DNA from: PALSA-1006 sp036171275
GTDB taxonomy: Bacteria; Pseudomonadota; Gammaproteobacteria; Burkholderiales; Gallionellaceae
Direction: 5' to 3'
DNA length: 64,000 nucleotides
Assembly (NCBI GenBank): GCA_036171275.1
Contig: JAVHQT010000015.1
Location: forward strand, 62,001-126,000
The translations under genes were made by a program, and so were the position numbers. A model generated the notes under the pieces. The model was given only the letters and a program-made list of their open reading frames with translations. It ran no database searches and had not been told where the DNA came from. Positions 1 to 8,183 of the stretch are shown piece after piece; position 1 is the stretch's first letter, and each line of letters opens with the position of its first letter.

Positions 1-851
1 TTTTTGCTGTCATCTTTCTGGTCGGCAAAGGACTCAATTTTGGTGTCGATTTTACCGGTGGCACCGTGATTGAAGTGCATTACACGCAGGCAGCTGATCT
101 AACTAAAGTTCGTGAAAAGTTAGGTGAAATCAAATTGAGTGATGCGCTGGTGCAAAATTTTGGATCAAGTAAGGACGTGTTGATTCAAGTGCCCTTAAAG
201 CAAAACAAAGCAGGTGCAAATTTATCAGAACAGGTGTTCGCTGCCTTGCGCCAGCAAAACGCAGACGTGCAATTGCGTCGTGTCGAGTTTGTCGGACCGC
301 AAGTTGGCAAAGACTTGGTAGAAAATGGCGCAATGGCTTTGTTATTGGTTAGTTTTGGTATTGTTGGCTATTTGTGGATTCGGTTTGAGTGGAAATTTGG
401 TCTCGCTGCGCTCATTGCCAATTTACATGACGTGGTAATTATTCTTGGTTTTTTTGCTTTTTTTCAATGGGAGTTTTCCTTGTCGGTCTTGGCGGCCGTA
501 TTGGCAGTATTGGGTTACTCGGTCAATGAATCGGTGGTGGTCTTTGATCGGATACGTGAAAATTTCCGTAAAATGCGCCAGGCAAGTGTGGCAGAAATTA
601 TTGATAATGCCATTACCCGCACTATGTCGCGCACCATTATTACCCATGGCAGCACCCAAATGATGGTCACCGCCATGTTGTTTTTAGGCGGCGAAACCTT
701 GCATTACTTTGCGTTGGCGCTGACGATTGGTATTTTATTTAGTATTTATTCGTCCGTGTTGGTGGCAAGCCCACTGCTGATGATGTTTGGGGTTTCGCGG
801 GAAGATTTTATCAAACCTCAAAAATCAGAATCAGAAGAAGTTTTACCTTAG
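1..851 (+). CDS. secF: Protein translocase subunit SecF (5' end cut off by window)
   Basis: SecF works with SecD in the inner membrane, using the proton gradient to help preproteins cross through SecYEG. The reading frame is open from base 3. It begins inside the protein with the family signature GLNFGVDFTGG after the first membrane helix, so about 20 to 30 N-terminal residues lie upstream of the window. A periplasmic domain follows, then membrane segments including GYSVNESVVVFDRIREN, the conserved SecD/SecF helix 4 region. The last hydrophobic block ends shortly before the TAG at 849-851. secD is expected just upstream. The next gene is convergent, with no clear terminator in the 31-base gap. 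Confidence 0.95.
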   Translation, partial: FAVIFLVGKGLNFGVDFTGGTVIEVHYTQAADLTKVREKLGEIKLSDALVQNFGSSKDVLIQVPLKQNKAGANLSEQVFAALRQQNADVQLRRVEFVGPQVGKDLVENGAMALLLVSFGIVGYLWIRFEWKFGLAALIANLHDVVIILGFFAFFQWEFSLSVLAAVLAVLGYSVNESVVVFDRIRENFRKMRQASVAEIIDNAITRTMSRTIITHGSTQMMVTAMLFLGGETLHYFALALTIGILFSIYSSVLVASPLLMMFGVSREDFIKPQKSESEEVLP

Positions 852-882
852 GAATGACTTGAATCAAAAATCCGCCAATAAT

Positions 883-2034
883 TTAATGTGTAACGGTTTT
901 CATCAGACGCCATAGTGAAGTGACTTCGGCCGAGCGCGCCGTGTGTAAAGGGTCGGTTTCATCACTTGTTCGGCGATGCGTCGGTCGCACATCTCTTTTT
1001 TCGACACAGTTTAAACCGGCCTCGCTAATCCAATCCAGTAATTGGTCTCGGCTACGCAAGCCTAAATGTTCCGCCAAATCCGACAAAATCAGCCAGCCTT
1101 CACCCTGTGGCAATAAATGCGCCGCTAAACCGTGTAAAAAGCCTCGTAACATTTTGCTCTCAAAGTCATAAATTGCCTGATCTAAGGCCGAACTTGGCCG
1201 ACCCGGCAGCCACGGTGGGTTGCACACAATCAAAGCGACTTGTCCATTCGGAAATAAATCAGCCCTCAGAACGGTCACTTGCGCTGCCAGCCCTAGTCGA
1301 CTGAGATTGTCTTGCGCGCACAACACAGCCCGTGTATCCACATCGGTTGCAATTACGTGCTGAATACCGCGTTGTGCCAGCACTGCCGACAGTACTCCCG
1401 TTCCTGTGCCAATATCAAAAGCAAGTGAAGATAGCGTGAGCGCTTCTGGCAAAGGGGTTTGCGCAACCAAAGGGATATATTCATTGCGAATGGGGGCAAA
1501 TACGCCGTAATGAGGATGAATCCGCGCGCCTAAATCCGGCACTTCCACGCCATTTTTTCGCCACTCATAAGCGCCAATTATGCCTTGTAACTCGCGCAAT
1601 GAGGTGACGTAAGCCTCGATTCCATTCCCATAAACAGCTTCACAAGCGGCCTGTACATTGGGCGCACGACGAAGAGGAATTTGATGATTCGCTGCAATCG
1701 GAATCAGTAAACTACCTAGAATTTGGGCACGCTGCGCTTGTGCAAGACGATAAAGATGAAATTTTTCACGGGGCGTTGCGGCCATTTTTTTGACCTGCTT
1801 CGGTCGTTCAGCTACGCGCCGCGCCAGTGCTTGCAACAGTTGGCGCGCATTTTGAAAATCACCACGCCACAACAAAGCCGTTCCTGAACACGCTAAACGA
1901 TACGCCTTGTCGGCCGTCAAGTGATCGTCAACCACTAACACGCGTTTTGGGGGCGGTGAATTGGTTTCAGAACGCCAAAATGCGGAATATTCGACATCAC
2001 ATTCTTGCCAACGCAAGCGATTCTCAGTACTCAT
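883..2034 (-). CDS. Class I SAM-dependent methyltransferase (MTS family)
   Basis: A 383-residue protein. Its C-terminal half is a class I methyltransferase fold of the small-domain (MTS) type. The SAM-binding motif FDIGTGTG lies near residues 206-213, an acidic loop (TDVD) at about 230-233, and the catalytic NPPW near 272-275. NPPY/W is typical of enzymes that methylate the amide or exocyclic nitrogen of glutamine, adenine or guanine (PrmC, RsmC, HemK relatives). The N-terminal 200 residues are predicted helical and may recognise the substrate; I see no known motif there. It stands alone between secF and the RIO kinase. Substrate unknown. Proteins of this length and layout occur in other betaproteobacteria. 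Confidence 0.8.
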   Translation of the reverse strand: MSTENRLRWQECDVEYSAFWRSETNSPPPKRVLVVDDHLTADKAYRLACSGTALLWRGDFQNARQLLQALARRVAERPKQVKKMAATPREKFHLYRLAQAQRAQILGSLLIPIAANHQIPLRRAPNVQAACEAVYGNGIEAYVTSLRELQGIIGAYEWRKNGVEVPDLGARIHPHYGVFAPIRNEYIPLVAQTPLPEALTLSSLAFDIGTGTGVLSAVLAQRGIQHVIATDVDTRAVLCAQDNLSRLGLAAQVTVLRADLFPNGQVALIVCNPPWLPGRPSSALDQAIYDFESKMLRGFLHGLAAHLLPQGEGWLILSDLAEHLGLRSRDQLLDWISEAGLNCVEKRDVRPTHRRTSDETDPLHTARSAEVTSLWRLMKTVTH

Positions 2035-2093
2035 ATAGTCCTTAAAGCCAAATTCGGTGCGGCAAAAGTGAGCTAAGTAATTATTGCTTTAGT

Positions 2094-2160
2094 CCATTCG
2101 TGGTGCGCACGCCGACAAGATTAAAGCGGACGGTTGATTTATGCAGCGCTTCCTTAGCGT
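2094..2160. repeat. Degenerate intergenic repeat, copy A
   Basis: Shares the core GACGGTTGATT and the end TTCCTTAGCG with copy B near 35.6 kb, and the GGTTGATTTA core with copy C near 44.8 kb. The outer part (ATTCGTGGTG, then GACAAGATTAAAGCGGACGG) resembles the GACAAG-CTCA-GGCGAACGG type of dispersed repeat known from proteobacterial genomes. Its inner end supplies the TAA stop codon of the RIO kinase gene. Confidence 0.4.
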
Positions 2161-3014
2161 CCTTGTTCGCGTTTAAGTTGCTGATAGCGCAATTTTGCTT
2201 CATGGTCAGAACGCGCTGCGTTAATTTCGCGCATGATAGCGGGTAAATCGGCTTGTTTTTCCGGAGCTGCAAAATCGCCGGTTAACGCAGTATCAGGTTG
2301 TAAATCACCGCGTTGGAAGTGCGCCCAAATTTCCGCCGCATAGCGTGTCTCATTGAGTTCAGGGGAAAATTGCCCAAAATATAAACCCAAATTATTGATA
2401 TCGCGCTCAAACATTCGTTGGGCATTGTTATTGGCGGCAGCGTCCACCGCCTGCGGCAAGTCAATAATCACTGGACCCTTCGCATCGACCAGGATATTAA
2501 ATTCGGATAAATCCCCATGCACAATACCGGCGCACAACATTCTGACTGTTTGTCGAATCAATTCGGCGTGAAAAGCCCGAGCTTGCGGCGCGCTTAGCAG
2601 CAAATCCGCCAATCTTGGCGCAGGTTGACCGCCTTCATCGCTAACGAATTCCATTAGCAGTACGCCATCAAAGAAGCCAAATGGTTGCGGCACACGAACA
2701 CCCACCGCCGCTAATTGATACAGCGCATTGGCTTCTGCCTGTTGCCAAGCCGCCTCTTGTTCTTGCCGCCCGTACCGCGAACCTTTTTCCATCGCCCGCG
2801 CTTGGCGACTATTTTTCACGCGCCGACCTTCGGTGTAATGCACCGCTTGATGAAAGCCACGTTGATTGGCTTCCTTGTAGATTTTGGCGCAGCGAAGCAC
2901 CTCGCCGCAGCGCACCACATACACAGAAGCTTCTTTGCCACTTTTCAGTTGACGTAAAACCTCATCGACTAAGCCTTCTGCGATCAGCGGAATAATTCGT
3001 TTTGGAGGCTTCAT
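2154..3014 (-). CDS. RIO1-type atypical serine/threonine kinase
   Basis: A 286-residue RIO-family kinase. The ATP-binding loop is LKSGKEASVY (about 23-32). The invariant lysine is in RCAKIYKE (about 41-48). The catalytic loop HGDLSEFN is at 166-173 and the metal-binding IIDLPQ at 183-188, all as in RIO1/RIO3. In archaea and eukaryotes these ATPases mature the small ribosomal subunit; the bacterial role is not established. The C-terminus is a charged tail. The stop codon falls inside a dispersed repeat element. Upstream sequence is AT-rich and holds an IHF-like motif. The gene stands alone. Confidence 0.88.
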   Translation of the reverse strand: MKPPKRIIPLIAEGLVDEVLRQLKSGKEASVYVVRCGEVLRCAKIYKEANQRGFHQAVHYTEGRRVKNSRQARAMEKGSRYGRQEQEAAWQQAEANALYQLAAVGVRVPQPFGFFDGVLLMEFVSDEGGQPAPRLADLLLSAPQARAFHAELIRQTVRMLCAGIVHGDLSEFNILVDAKGPVIIDLPQAVDAAANNNAQRMFERDINNLGLYFGQFSPELNETRYAAEIWAHFQRGDLQPDTALTGDFAAPEKQADLPAIMREINAARSDHEAKLRYQQLKREQGR

Positions 3015-3025
3015 TTGTTCAATAT

Positions 3026-3038
3026 AATCATATAGTTA
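3026..3038 (+). other. IHF-consensus-like AT motif
   Basis: AATCATATAGTTA, one mismatch from the IHF consensus WATCAANNNNTTR, just upstream of the RIO kinase start. One of a series of related intergenic motifs in this window. Confidence 0.3.
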
Positions 3039-3052
3039 CAGTAAATAAGAAT

Positions 3053-3511
3053 TTACCAGTTATAAGCTCGTCCGATAGCGACTAGCGCCAGCGTCAAGAT
3101 TCCCAAAATCAAATTGAGCAAAAGCGTGCGGCGCACCGAGCTTAAACGTGCTTCGGCTTGCAGCCAGTTGTGGCTCTTTACCGCCAACGAAAAATGAACA
3201 TAAGGTGAAAAAAATAAATAGCAGAACAACGCGAACATTAGGCTGCCGAGTAACAGCATGAGTTGCACATAATGCGCGGCATTCGCCAATCCTCCGCTTC
3301 GATAAATCATAAATAAGCCACTGACTAGCAACAGAAAATTCGCGCCCCACACCCAATTAAAAAAGTGCAAAAAAACCAGTTCCCATAATTTTAAATGCCA
3401 AGAAACGGCGAGAGTTTGCGCGGTACTTTTACGTAACACCATGAAAGCAATGAACATAAAGCCTAGCCAGACGATGACAGCCAACAAGTGAATTAGCTTA
3501 AATAAGGCCAT
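3053..3511 (-). CDS. CopD-like four-helix membrane protein
   Basis: A 152-residue, strongly hydrophobic protein with four predicted membrane helices, at about 5-25, 50-70, 80-105 and 128-148. The first helix has the HLLAVIVWLGFMF pattern, like the H..A...W.G of the CopD family of putative copper or haem-linked membrane proteins. No soluble domain. It is the last gene of the lpx/rnhB operon: its ATG lies 14 bases inside the end of rnhB, so translation is probably coupled. Function not known; the CopD link rests on helix 1 and topology only. Confidence 0.65.
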   Translation of the reverse strand: MALFKLIHLLAVIVWLGFMFIAFMVLRKSTAQTLAVSWHLKLWELVFLHFFNWVWGANFLLLVSGLFMIYRSGGLANAAHYVQLMLLLGSLMFALFCYLFFSPYVHFSLAVKSHNWLQAEARLSSVRRTLLLNLILGILTLALVAIGRAYNW

Positions 3512-4094
3512 GCGCTGCGGTTTTATCTAAAACTTTACGTACCGGCCCGAAGCTGCGGCGATGCTCTATCGATACGCCAAATTGGGCTAAGGCAGCCAAA
3601 TGTGCGCGAGTTGGATACCCTTTGTGGCGATCAAAACCGTATTGCGGCAGACGCTGGTGCATTTCAAGCAGGGCGGCATCGCGCGCTGTTTTAGCCAAAA
3701 TAGATGCGGCTGAAATGCATGGTTCGCTATTGTCGCCTCTGACAATGGCGCGACTGGGCAAGCCGGTTTTAGGGCAAAACAGTCCATCCACTAACACTTC
3801 ATCCGGCGTTAAAGTTAAGGCAAGCACGGCGCGGCGCATCGCCAATAAACTGGCACGTAAAATATTCAGTTGATCAATTTCGGCCACAGAAGCCGTTGCA
3901 ATCGCCCATGCGCTGGCGGATTGACGAATTTCTAAGGCTAAAGAATTGCGTTTTTTTTCACTGAGTTTTTTTGAGTCAGCGAGCCCGACAATCGGGTGCG
4001 CGGGGTTGAGGATCACCGCCGCCGCGTAGACTTCGCCCGCCAAAGGGCCTCTGCCTGCTTCATCTACGCCACAGATCAGTTGCATTCGGTTCAT
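3498..4094 (-). CDS. rnhB: Ribonuclease HII
   Basis: RNase HII removes ribonucleotides from RNA-DNA hybrids, including single ribonucleotides built into DNA. The 198-residue protein shows the family blocks: GVDEAGRGPLAGEVYAAAV near the N-terminus with the catalytic Asp-Glu pair, DSKKLSEKKR, then LVDGLF with the third acidic residue, and GDNSEPCISAASILAK before the last catalytic Asp. Length is normal. It follows lpxB after two bases, the classic lpxA-lpxB-rnhB order, and overlaps the next gene by 14 bases. Confidence 0.96.
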   Translation of the reverse strand: MNRMQLICGVDEAGRGPLAGEVYAAAVILNPAHPIVGLADSKKLSEKKRNSLALEIRQSASAWAIATASVAEIDQLNILRASLLAMRRAVLALTLTPDEVLVDGLFCPKTGLPSRAIVRGDNSEPCISAASILAKTARDAALLEMHQRLPQYGFDRHKGYPTRAHLAALAQFGVSIEHRRSFGPVRKVLDKTAAHGLI

Positions 4095-4096
4095 AT

Positions 4097-5248
4097 TCAG
4101 CGACTGAGATAGGGCAAAATTGCTTGTGCAGCTTTTTGCGCAGTATTTTGTTTCAGCTGGTGATGCAGGTCTAAAAAAAGGCTTTCAAGTTCGGCAATTG
4201 CGCTTTTGTCTGAGACCAAATTTAACAAAGCTTGGCATAAATTTTCTGGCGTCGCCTGATCTTGCAAAATTTCCGGTACCACAAATTTCCCCGCTAAAAC
4301 GTTTGGCAAACCAACATAGGGTAAATACGCTTTACGCTTGCTAAGCCAGTAAGTCAGGGCGTGCATTTTGTAGGTAATTACCATCGGACGTTTCAGTAAG
4401 GCGGCTTCTAAACTAGCCGTGCCTGAGGCAACTAACACGCCGTCAGCGGCTATCATCGCGTCATGTGCGTGACCAAATAGCAGGGTAATCGGCAATGCTC
4501 TAGCTTCTAATTTCCACACAGCCTCTTCAAAAATGATTCGGGTTTCGCGACTCGCTAGGGGCACGAGAAATTGAGCATTCGGCAGCTTCTCAAGAATTTT
4601 TTGTGCTGTTCGAATATAGGTTTCGGCAAGATAGCGCACTTCGCTTTGCCGGCTGCCCGGTAAAAAAGCAAACACCTTGGCGGTTTTGGGAAGGCGCATT
4701 TGCTCGCGCATTAACTCGCGATTAGGGTGTTCTGGTAAAACATCGGCCAAGGGATGACCGACATAACTGACTGGGATGCCAGCTTGTTCATACAACGTTT
4801 TTTCAAATGGGAATAGAGTCAGAATGCGCGAAACGGCTTTTTTGATGGTGCGGATGCGCTCGCCTCGCCATGCCCAAATTGAAGGGCTAACGTAATGAAT
4901 AGTGGGTATGCCGTGATGTTTCAGCGCCAATTCCAGTCCAAGATTAAAATCGGGCGCGTCGATGCCAATAAATAAATCCGGTGGCTGCTTGAGCAAGGAG
5001 CTGCGAAATTGAGTGCGAATACCGACAATTTCGCGGTAGTGTTTTAACGCATCAAGATAGCCAAACACGGCTAGCTTTTCCATTGGGAATAACACTTCCA
5101 TGCCCGCCGATTGCATTTTTGCCCCGCCAATACCAATCACGCTTAGGGCGGGGTAGGCTTGCTTTAACGCGGTAATTAAGTGACTGCCGAGTAAGTCGCC
5201 TGACGCTTCTCCGGCGACCATGGCAATGGTTTTTACAGGTTGAGTCAT
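4097..5248 (-). CDS. lpxB: Lipid-A-disaccharide synthase
   Basis: LpxB condenses UDP-2,3-diacylglucosamine with lipid X to form the lipid A disaccharide at the inner membrane. The protein starts MTQPVKTIAMVAGEASGDLLG, with the family's AGEASGD motif, and continues with the SPSIWAWR block and the glycosyltransferase-B fold. I chose the ATG at 5248 (383 residues). An in-frame TTG two codons earlier, directly after the lpxA stop, is also possible. It sits between lpxA and rnhB with almost no spacing, so it is part of the same transcript. Confidence 0.96.
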   Translation of the reverse strand: MTQPVKTIAMVAGEASGDLLGSHLITALKQAYPALSVIGIGGAKMQSAGMEVLFPMEKLAVFGYLDALKHYREIVGIRTQFRSSLLKQPPDLFIGIDAPDFNLGLELALKHHGIPTIHYVSPSIWAWRGERIRTIKKAVSRILTLFPFEKTLYEQAGIPVSYVGHPLADVLPEHPNRELMREQMRLPKTAKVFAFLPGSRQSEVRYLAETYIRTAQKILEKLPNAQFLVPLASRETRIIFEEAVWKLEARALPITLLFGHAHDAMIAADGVLVASGTASLEAALLKRPMVITYKMHALTYWLSKRKAYLPYVGLPNVLAGKFVVPEILQDQATPENLCQALLNLVSDKSAIAELESLFLDLHHQLKQNTAQKAAQAILPYLSR

Positions 5249-5254
5249 ACGCAA

Positions 5255-6037
5255 TTAACGAACGATACCGCGCGTTGCATTATTCAAGAAAATCAACAGG
5301 TTATGGATGTCCTGATCCGCCTCTGCTACGCTGCCTAACAGATTTTCAATCTCCTGTTTTGCGCTCTCAAAGCTGCTGCCGGAACGATAAAGTGTCTTGT
5401 AAAGTTGTTTGATCATATCCACACGAGCAGGAGAAAATCCAGCACGGCGCGGTCCTTCTTGATGCGGGCCTTTGACTTCTGCGGGGTTGCCTACTGCGGT
5501 GACAAACGGCGGTAAATCTTGCGATAAGCGGGTTTGAAAGCCGAGCATGGCAAAGTCGCCAATTCGTACAAACTGATGAATACCGCTCATTCCGCCAATT
5601 AGCGTATGGTTTCCGACGTGCACGTGACCGGCAAACTGCACTCCGTTTGCAATTACGTTGTGGTCACCAATATGGCAATCATGCGCAACGTGTATATACG
5701 CCATGATCCAATTATGGCTGCCAATCGAAGTGATTCCGCCGTCTTGTACCGTGCCTATGTTCAGCGTGCAACTTTCACGAATGGTGTTGTGATCGCCAAT
5801 GATTAACTGTGTCGGTTCGCCTTGATATTTTTTATCTTGCGGAATTTCACCAATCGAACTGAATTGAAAAAAACGATTGTCGCGACCAATAGTGGTGTGC
5901 CCGTCGATAATAACGTGCGGACCAATGATGGTGCCCGCACCAATGGCTACGTGTTCGCCAATTATTGAATAAGCACCAACACTCACATCGTCAGCGAGTT
6001 TGGCATTCGGATGAATGATTGCACTCGGATGACGCAT
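5255..6037 (-). CDS. lpxA: UDP-N-acetylglucosamine acyltransferase
   Basis: LpxA puts the first 3-OH acyl chain from acyl-ACP on UDP-GlcNAc, the first step of lipid A synthesis. The 260-residue protein is a left-handed beta helix of hexapeptide repeats from residue 1 to about 190, with the catalytic His in IHVAHDCHIGD and the conserved GGMSGIHQFVRIG turn, then a helical C-terminus. Its ATG overlaps the fabZ stop by one base (TAATG). Confidence 0.97.
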   Translation of the reverse strand: MRHPSAIIHPNAKLADDVSVGAYSIIGEHVAIGAGTIIGPHVIIDGHTTIGRDNRFFQFSSIGEIPQDKKYQGEPTQLIIGDHNTIRESCTLNIGTVQDGGITSIGSHNWIMAYIHVAHDCHIGDHNVIANGVQFAGHVHVGNHTLIGGMSGIHQFVRIGDFAMLGFQTRLSQDLPPFVTAVGNPAEVKGPHQEGPRRAGFSPARVDMIKQLYKTLYRSGSSFESAKQEIENLLGSVAEADQDIHNLLIFLNNATRGIVR

Positions 6038-6483
6038 TATTTATCTCGCATGGTGCACATAATGTCAGCCTCAGCGGCAACTTGGTTATCGACCTTGGCG
6101 ACGCCGCTAAATTTCCATAAGCCACGCTTATTAAATAAAGGTTTAACCGTTAAAATGAGTTGGTCTCCTGGCACAACTGGGCGCTTAAAACGTGCATTAT
6201 CGATGCCGACAAAATAGTAAACCTTGCTGTTATCGGCTTTGCCTGCGCCGCCTGTGAAGGACAAAATAGCTGCCGCTTGCGCCAGCGCTTCAATCAGCAA
6301 AACACCAGGCATGACCGGATGATGTGGATAATGACCCGGGAAAAAGGGTTCGTTGATGCTGACATTTTTCAGCGCCACAATTTCTTCACCGGGGGTAATT
6401 GACAGCACGCGATCAATCAGTAAGAAAGGATAGCGATGCGGCAGGTGATTTAAAATTTCGTTAATATCCATTTGAATCGGCAT
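6037..6483 (-). CDS. fabZ: 3-hydroxyacyl-[ACP] dehydratase FabZ
   Basis: FabZ dehydrates 3-hydroxyacyl-ACP in fatty acid synthesis and competes with LpxA/LpxD for the same substrate, which explains its place between them. The 148-residue hot-dog-fold protein has HLPHRYPFLLIDRV near the start and the catalytic pair His51 (FPGHYPHHPVMPG) and Glu65 (LIEALAQ). The ATG at 6483 has a well placed AGGA seven bases upstream. A second Met at residue 5 could also start. Confidence 0.97.
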   Translation of the reverse strand: MPIQMDINEILNHLPHRYPFLLIDRVLSITPGEEIVALKNVSINEPFFPGHYPHHPVMPGVLLIEALAQAAAILSFTGGAGKADNSKVYYFVGIDNARFKRPVVPGDQLILTVKPLFNKRGLWKFSGVAKVDNQVAAEADIMCTMRDK

Positions 6484-6484
6484 T

Positions 6485-7522
6485 TTATTTTCCTTTTAGG
6501 TCTGCAAGCTCAATTTCTAGTTTTTTAATTCGTTTCACTATCTCGTCCAAATGCCGTAAATGCACGCCATTTTTGAGCCAGTCTTCTTTTTCGCTGAAGG
6601 GGTAAATTCCACTGTAAGTACCTGATTTATTTATAGATTTTCCAATTAGGGTAAAGGAGGAAATTTCGACGCCATCGGCAATGGTCAAGTGTCCTAAAAT
6701 ACCGGCACTGCCACCGATGCGACAATATTGACCAATGCTGCTACTGCCAGCGATGCCCACGCAACCCGCAATCGCCGTATGTGCGCCAATTTTTACGTTG
6801 TGCGCAATTTGGATTTGATTATCCATTTTTACGCCATCGCCAATCACTGTATCGTCTAACGCGCCGCGATCAATCGTGGTATTCGCCCCAATTTCGACGT
6901 GATTACCAATCACCACCCGACCAATTTGCGGAATTTTTAACCACGCACCGGCTTCCATGGCGATACCGAAACCGTCTGCGCCAATGACCGCGCCAGAATG
7001 CACAATATTGTCTTCTCCCAACACGCATTGTTGATAAATAACCACGCGCGGATACAGTCTGGTGTTAGCGCCAATCACGGTTTCATCGCCAATGCTACAG
7101 CCCGGCATAATCACGCATCCGGCGCCAATCTGTACTTTTGCGCCGATGCTTACGTGTGCGCCTATGTGCGCGCTCGGGTCAATTTGTGTGCCTTCACCTA
7201 GGGTTGCGCTAGCATGGATGCCGGCGCGGAAGGCGGGCAAGGGATTTAAGAAAGCTGATAATTTTGCAAAATAAGAATACGGATTGGCACAAATAATGCG
7301 AGGCATGGCAGTTGCGTCCGCGTCTTTTTCAGCCAAAATGACTGCCGCCGCCGCCGTGGTTTCGAGTTGTTGGCGATATTTTGAATTGGCTAAAAAAGCG
7401 ATTTGTTGGTCAGTTGCATGACTTAAGGTGCCGATTTGCTTGATGCGTGTCGCTGGATCACCCGCGATTGTTCCGCCAAAAAGCGCGACAATTTCGCTTA
7501 AGGAGTAGCCGATGAGGTTCAT
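6485..7522 (-). CDS. lpxD: UDP-3-O-(3-hydroxyacyl)glucosamine N-acyltransferase
   Basis: LpxD adds the N-linked 3-OH acyl chain in the third step of lipid A synthesis. 345 residues. An N-terminal uridine-binding domain (about 1-100) is followed by a left-handed beta helix of hexapeptide repeats (about 105-310), with the IQIAHNVKIG block that holds the catalytic His, and a C-terminal helix ending in KKLEIELADLKGK. It lies two bases from the fabZ start and 125 bases after skp. Confidence 0.97.
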   Translation of the reverse strand: MNLIGYSLSEIVALFGGTIAGDPATRIKQIGTLSHATDQQIAFLANSKYRQQLETTAAAAVILAEKDADATAMPRIICANPYSYFAKLSAFLNPLPAFRAGIHASATLGEGTQIDPSAHIGAHVSIGAKVQIGAGCVIMPGCSIGDETVIGANTRLYPRVVIYQQCVLGEDNIVHSGAVIGADGFGIAMEAGAWLKIPQIGRVVIGNHVEIGANTTIDRGALDDTVIGDGVKMDNQIQIAHNVKIGAHTAIAGCVGIAGSSSIGQYCRIGGSAGILGHLTIADGVEISSFTLIGKSINKSGTYSGIYPFSEKEDWLKNGVHLRHLDEIVKRIKKLEIELADLKGK

Positions 7523-7647
7523 TGTGTTGTCCTTTTAAACTTGAAACAGGCTTATTGATTCGCTATTCAGCGTTGACCTTTTTGCAACCTGATTTTTCTG
7601 TTGCTGGAACATCCTTCAATTGGATCAGGGTAAATGGTCGTGTTCCT

Positions 7648-8148
7648 TTAAGGATTTCCATTGGCTAAATAGTCTAAAACACGATCGGTAATATCAATTT
7701 GCGGCGTGCGATACACCGCTTCTTGCAAAATTAAATCAAACTTTTCGCGCTGGGCAATGGCTTGAATGGCTTTATCGGCTTTGCCTAACACCAAGGCGAG
7801 CTCTTCGTTCTTACGCAAATTTAAATCTTCGCGGAATTCTCTTTGTAGTCGTTGTAAGTTGACATTGAGATTGGCGAGTTCACGTTCTTTGCCGCGATGT
7901 TCGGAGTCAATTCTTGCGTTGCCTGATTTTTCCAATTCCGATTGCAACTCTCTGACTTGTTTAATCAGTTGTTTAATCGCTTGATCGCGCGCGGCAAATT
8001 CTTGCTCGATTTTTTTTTCTGCTTGGGTCGCCGGCACAGATTCACGCAAAATGCGTTCGGTATCGACTACGCCGATTCTGATATCGGCGGCAGTGGCTTG
8101 GCTTAAACTTAACGCCAGCAACAAGCCGGTAGTAAATAATTTTTTCAT
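7648..8148 (-). CDS. skp: Periplasmic chaperone Skp/OmpH
   Basis: Skp holds unfolded outer-membrane proteins in the periplasm on their way to BamA, its upstream neighbour. The 166-residue protein has a signal peptide (MKKLFTTGLLLALSLSQATA, cleaved before ADIRIG). A long charged coiled-coil region follows (about 45-130), then a short C-terminal beta part. I chose the ATG at 8148 because GGAG sits six bases before it. An ATG four codons upstream overlaps that Shine-Dalgarno and would spoil the signal peptide. Confidence 0.93.
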   Translation of the reverse strand: MKKLFTTGLLLALSLSQATAADIRIGVVDTERILRESVPATQAEKKIEQEFAARDQAIKQLIKQVRELQSELEKSGNARIDSEHRGKERELANLNVNLQRLQREFREDLNLRKNEELALVLGKADKAIQAIAQREKFDLILQEAVYRTPQIDITDRVLDYLANGNP

Positions 8149-8183
8149 ATGTAACTCCATGATTTTAAACGGTTTTTTCTATT

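Noticed and set aside
5291..5303. IHF consensus match inside lpxA
   Set aside because: The consensus is short and chance matches are expected; this one lies in conserved coding sequence.
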